A DNA stretch of 64,000 bases from Paraburkholderia sp. BL9I2N2 (GTDB taxonomy: Bacteria > Pseudomonadota > Gammaproteobacteria > Burkholderiales > Burkholderiaceae), in assembly GCF_004339745.1 (NCBI RefSeq), contig NZ_SMGP01000001.1, forward strand, positions 3,720,001-3,784,000. The letters are read 5' to 3'. The position numbers were made by a program, and so were the translations under genes. The notes beneath the pieces were generated by a model that saw only the letters and a list, made by a program, of their open reading frames with translations, was not told the DNA's origin and made no database searches. This document shows, piece by piece, positions 62,601-64,000 of the stretch (positions within the stretch are counted from its first letter, which is position 1; the number at the start of each line of letters is the position of its first letter).

Positions 62601-63761
62601 CACGCGGCCCTTGATGTCGAGCGCTTCCGTGCGCAGCAGTTTTTCGCCCGGCGCGTAGTTGCCGTCGAACCATTTGAGCTCGAAACGCGCGACTTCAATG
62701 TCGTGAATCTTGCCCATGTTGTGCTCGAGGCGCGTGACTTCGAGCCAGTTCCCTTCCGGGTCGACCATGCGCCACCAGGCGAGATTGTCGAGCGCCGTGC
62801 CCCACAACACCGCCTTCTTGCCGCCCGCGTTCATCGCGACGTTGCCGCCCACGCAGGATGCATCCAGCGAGGTCGGATCGACGGCGAACACGAAGCCGGC
62901 CTGCTCGGCCGCTTCGGTCACGCGGCGCGTAACCACGCCCGCGCCGGAGAAAATTGTCGCGACTTTACGGTCGACGCCTGGCAATTCGGTCATTTCGACC
63001 GCGCCGAGTTGTTCGAGCTTTTCCGTATTGATGACGGCCGAGAACGGCGTGAGCGGCACCGCGCCGCCTGTGTAGCCCGTGCCGCCTCCGCGTGGAATCA
63101 CGGTCAGACCGAGTTCGAAACACGCCTTGATCATGCCGGCGATCTCGGCTTCGGTATCCGGCGTGAGCACAACGAACGGGTATTCGACGCGCCAGTCGGT
63201 CGCGTCGGTCACGTGCGAGACGCGCGATAGGCCGTCGAACTTGATGTTGTCCTTTTCCGTGACCTTGCCCAGAACCTTGGTCGCACGCTTGCGCAGATCG
63301 TAGGTCTTCTGGAATTCGCTGGCGAATTCGTCGACGGCGCGGCGCGCGGCCTGCACCAGCGTTTCCACGCGAGCGGCGCGATCGATGCCCGCTTCATCGC
63401 CGTGTTCGGTCAGATCGGCGCGGCGGCGCTTTTCGATCTCGCTCAAACGGTGATGCAGCGCTTCGATCAGCATCGCGCGGCGCTTCGGATTGTCGAGCAG
63501 GTCGTCTTGCAGGTAAGGATTGCGGCGCACTACCCAGATGTCGCCGAGCACTTCGTACAGCATGCGTGCCGAGCGGCCGGTGCGGCGTTCCGCACGCAAT
63601 TCGGCAAGCACGGCCCAGGCTTCGTCGCCGAGCAGACGGATGACGATTTCGCGATCGGAAAACGACGTGTAGTTGTAGGGAATTTCGCGCAGACGCGCTT
63701 CGGGATCGGTGGCCACCGCGGCGGCGGCCCCGTGCGGATCGAAAACTTGAGGTGCGTTCAT
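59667..63761 (-). CDS. Large FAD-binding and Fe-S oxidoreductase with DUF3683 domain
   Basis: A 1364-residue fusion. The N-terminal DUF3683 (about residues 20-190, PYNYTSFSDREIVIRLLGDE) is followed by an FAD-binding PCMH-type domain (about 190-400; FAD contacts in VIPRGGGTGYTGGAVPLTP), a lactate/glycolate-oxidase-like C-terminal domain (to about 850; HMHAGDGNVHTNLPVN, GEHGIG), two 4Fe-4S motifs (CLRCGKCKPVC and CTVCHKCVTPC) and two CCG-type cysteine-rich domains (PGCGSERLFSQ, CCGYPQRGSGQYD, CGTCYDQ and HDPCHTP, CCGESG). This resembles D-lactate or glycolate dehydrogenases that pass electrons to quinone. The substrate is not known. The C-terminal Cys domain ends with an A/G/N-rich insert and a CPSCLQG motif. 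Confidence 0.9.
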   Translation of the reverse strand: MNAPQVFDPHGAAAAVATDPEARLREIPYNYTSFSDREIVIRLLGDEAWAVLAELRAERRTGRSARMLYEVLGDIWVVRRNPYLQDDLLDNPKRRAMLIEALHHRLSEIEKRRRADLTEHGDEAGIDRAARVETLVQAARRAVDEFASEFQKTYDLRKRATKVLGKVTEKDNIKFDGLSRVSHVTDATDWRVEYPFVVLTPDTEAEIAGMIKACFELGLTVIPRGGGTGYTGGAVPLTPFSAVINTEKLEQLGAVEMTELPGVDRKVATIFSGAGVVTRRVTEAAEQAGFVFAVDPTSLDASCVGGNVAMNAGGKKAVLWGTALDNLAWWRMVDPEGNWLEVTRLEHNMGKIHDIEVARFELKWFDGNYAPGEKLLRTEALDIKGRVFRKEGLGKDVTDKFLAGLPGVQKEGCDGLITSARWVLHKMPAHTRTVCLEFFGQARDAIPSIVEIKDYLFETSKQGGAILAGLEHLDERYLRAVGYATKSKRNAFPKMVLIGDIVGNDADAVAQATSEVVRMANGKSGEGFVAVNAEARKRFWLDRSRTAAIAKHTNAFKINEDVVIPLDRMGEYTDGIERINIELSIKNKLQLVDALEAFFQAGKLPLGKSDDANEIPSAELLEDRVQQALDLLKRVRTRWEFLRDKLDLSLREAQHYLVGLGYEALAEKFADRADAQPDATVFHVTQDRTIRVSWKQEIRAELRQIFNGGEFKPILDEAQAIHKQVLRGRVFVALHMHAGDGNVHTNLPVNSDNYEMLQDAHTAVARIMKLARSLDGVISGEHGIGITKLEFLTDEEISEFRAYKQRVDPHGRFNAGKLLEGADLRNAYTPSFGLMGYESLIMQQSDIGAISESIKDCLRCGKCKPVCATHVPRANLLYSPRNKILATSLLVEAFLYEEQTRRGVSIKHWDEFNDVADHCTVCHKCVTPCPVKIDFGDVTMNMRNLLRKMGKKKFNAGNAAGMFFLNATNPQTINLARTAMMGIGYKAQRLGNDVLKKFAKKQTAHPPATVGKPPVTQQVIHFMNKKMPGNLPKKTARALLDIEDNKIVPIIRNPKTTTADTEAVFYFPGCGSERLFSQVGLATQAMLWEAGVQTVLPPGYLCCGYPQRGSGQYDKAEQIVTDNRVLFHRVANTLNYLDIKTVVVSCGTCYDQLAGYEFEKIFPGCRIIDIHEFLLEKGMKLDGVNGVRYMYHDPCHTPIKTMDPVKLVNQLMGSEKDGYQIEKNDRCCGESGTLAVTRPDISTQVRFRKEEEIRKGAAKLRGIPLVAEAGANGINPANASAGSAGAPNGSVLKAGDGPQPKGATDVKILTSCPSCLQGLSRYNEDAGIEADYIVVEMARHVLGEDWMVDYVQRANNGGIERVLV

Positions 63762-64000
63762 GTTCGGACGACTCGGTAGGTCAACCCGGCGCGCTCATCG
63801 ATGAGGCGTCGGCTGACGGTGCGCGTGGCGCGCAATGCTGGAAATCTTCTTGGGGAGCGAAGCACGACCGACGGCCAAACCCACACCGGTCGCTTCGCGG
63901 CGCTCAGATATAACTACACGATCGTGCGTGGCGGACGTGACGCTCCGCCGCGGGGCAAGACTCACGCGGGGCGGGCATCAAGTGGGCGATCCGAGGCTGC
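63762..64000. other. Upstream region of the FAD/Fe-S dehydrogenase gene, to the window edge
   Basis: About 240 nt without a gene. It must contain the promoter for the minus-strand dehydrogenase, but I see no clear -35/-10 pair or operator in it. Confidence 0.5.

Noticed and set aside
59577..63230. 1217-aa ORF on the plus strand opposite the FAD/Fe-S dehydrogenase
   Set aside because: Same shadow effect; the composition is artificial and the minus-strand gene has clear cofactor motifs.

Overview
The window is a GC-rich chromosomal segment of a Burkholderiaceae betaproteobacterium, most likely a Paraburkholderia or close relative. The grounds are the gene families, the gene order (glyQ-glyS-gmhB; lptD-surA-pdxA-rsmA with amgK-murU divergent; ubiE...ubiJ-ubiB), a Burkholderia-type porin, and the split pntAA/pntAB/pntB transhydrogenase. 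No rRNA, tRNA or CRISPR array was seen. Nearly all of it is housekeeping DNA. The main exception is one compact mobile element at about 5552-14120.

Layout. 1-2145 (minus): NAD(P) transhydrogenase operon, with pntB cut by the window edge. 2413-4096 (plus): Nudix hydrolase and mnmA. 4313-5551 and 14122-14496: two halves of one FMN-dependent glutamate-synthase-family gene, split by the element just before its 3Fe-4S cysteine motif. 14700-20133 (plus): glyQ, glyS, gmhB, a PlsC-type acyltransferase and a YgjP-type metallopeptidase. 20202-22222 (minus): an NTF2-like protein, gloA and a porin. 22477-23412: an EamA permease. 23446-29248 (minus): rsmA, pdxA, surA and lptD. 29471-31279 (plus): amgK and murU (peptidoglycan recycling). 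31357-35850: an ATM1-type ABC exporter, a thioesterase, and a divergent LysR/GST pair. 35869-38979: a large PAS-GGDEF-EAL protein. 39167-40632: a nitrate-reductase-associated protein divergent from fdhD. 40684-47984 (minus): a fatty-acid beta-oxidation cluster led by a TetR regulator. 48408-48720: remnant of a glycosyltransferase-like gene. 48745-52487: clsB, nudB and aspS. 52551-59632: DUF502, FmdB, a TPMT-like methyltransferase, ubiB, ubiJ, a Tim44-domain protein, ubiE, DUF971 and HIT proteins. 59667-63761: a 1364-residue FAD/Fe-S dehydrogenase.

The element carries five co-directional, tightly packed genes: a 457-aa tyrosine recombinase, a 1108-aa second tyrosine recombinase with a C-terminal cysteine cluster, a 221-aa third protein, a 145-aa small protein and a 761-aa RecD2-like SF1 helicase. 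The second and third genes, and the fourth and fifth, overlap by ATGA. The first three match, from memory, the architecture of Gamma-Mobile-Trio (GmtY-GmtZ-GmtX) elements described in gammaproteobacteria. The small protein resembles the VPA1267 family. The termini share an imperfect inverted repeat (GTTATNNNCCCT) and there is no clear target duplication. The right end holds a strongly structured 150-nt non-coding stretch. A GMT-like element in a betaproteobacterium, with no cargo beyond the small protein/helicase pair, is the most interesting object here.

Secondary points are a perfect 18-bp palindrome upstream of the TetR gene that fits a PsrA-type box, a tandemly duplicated 55-bp hairpin unit inside the beta-oxidation cluster, a 14-bp tandem repeat that runs over a stop codon, and the glycosyltransferase-like pseudogene.
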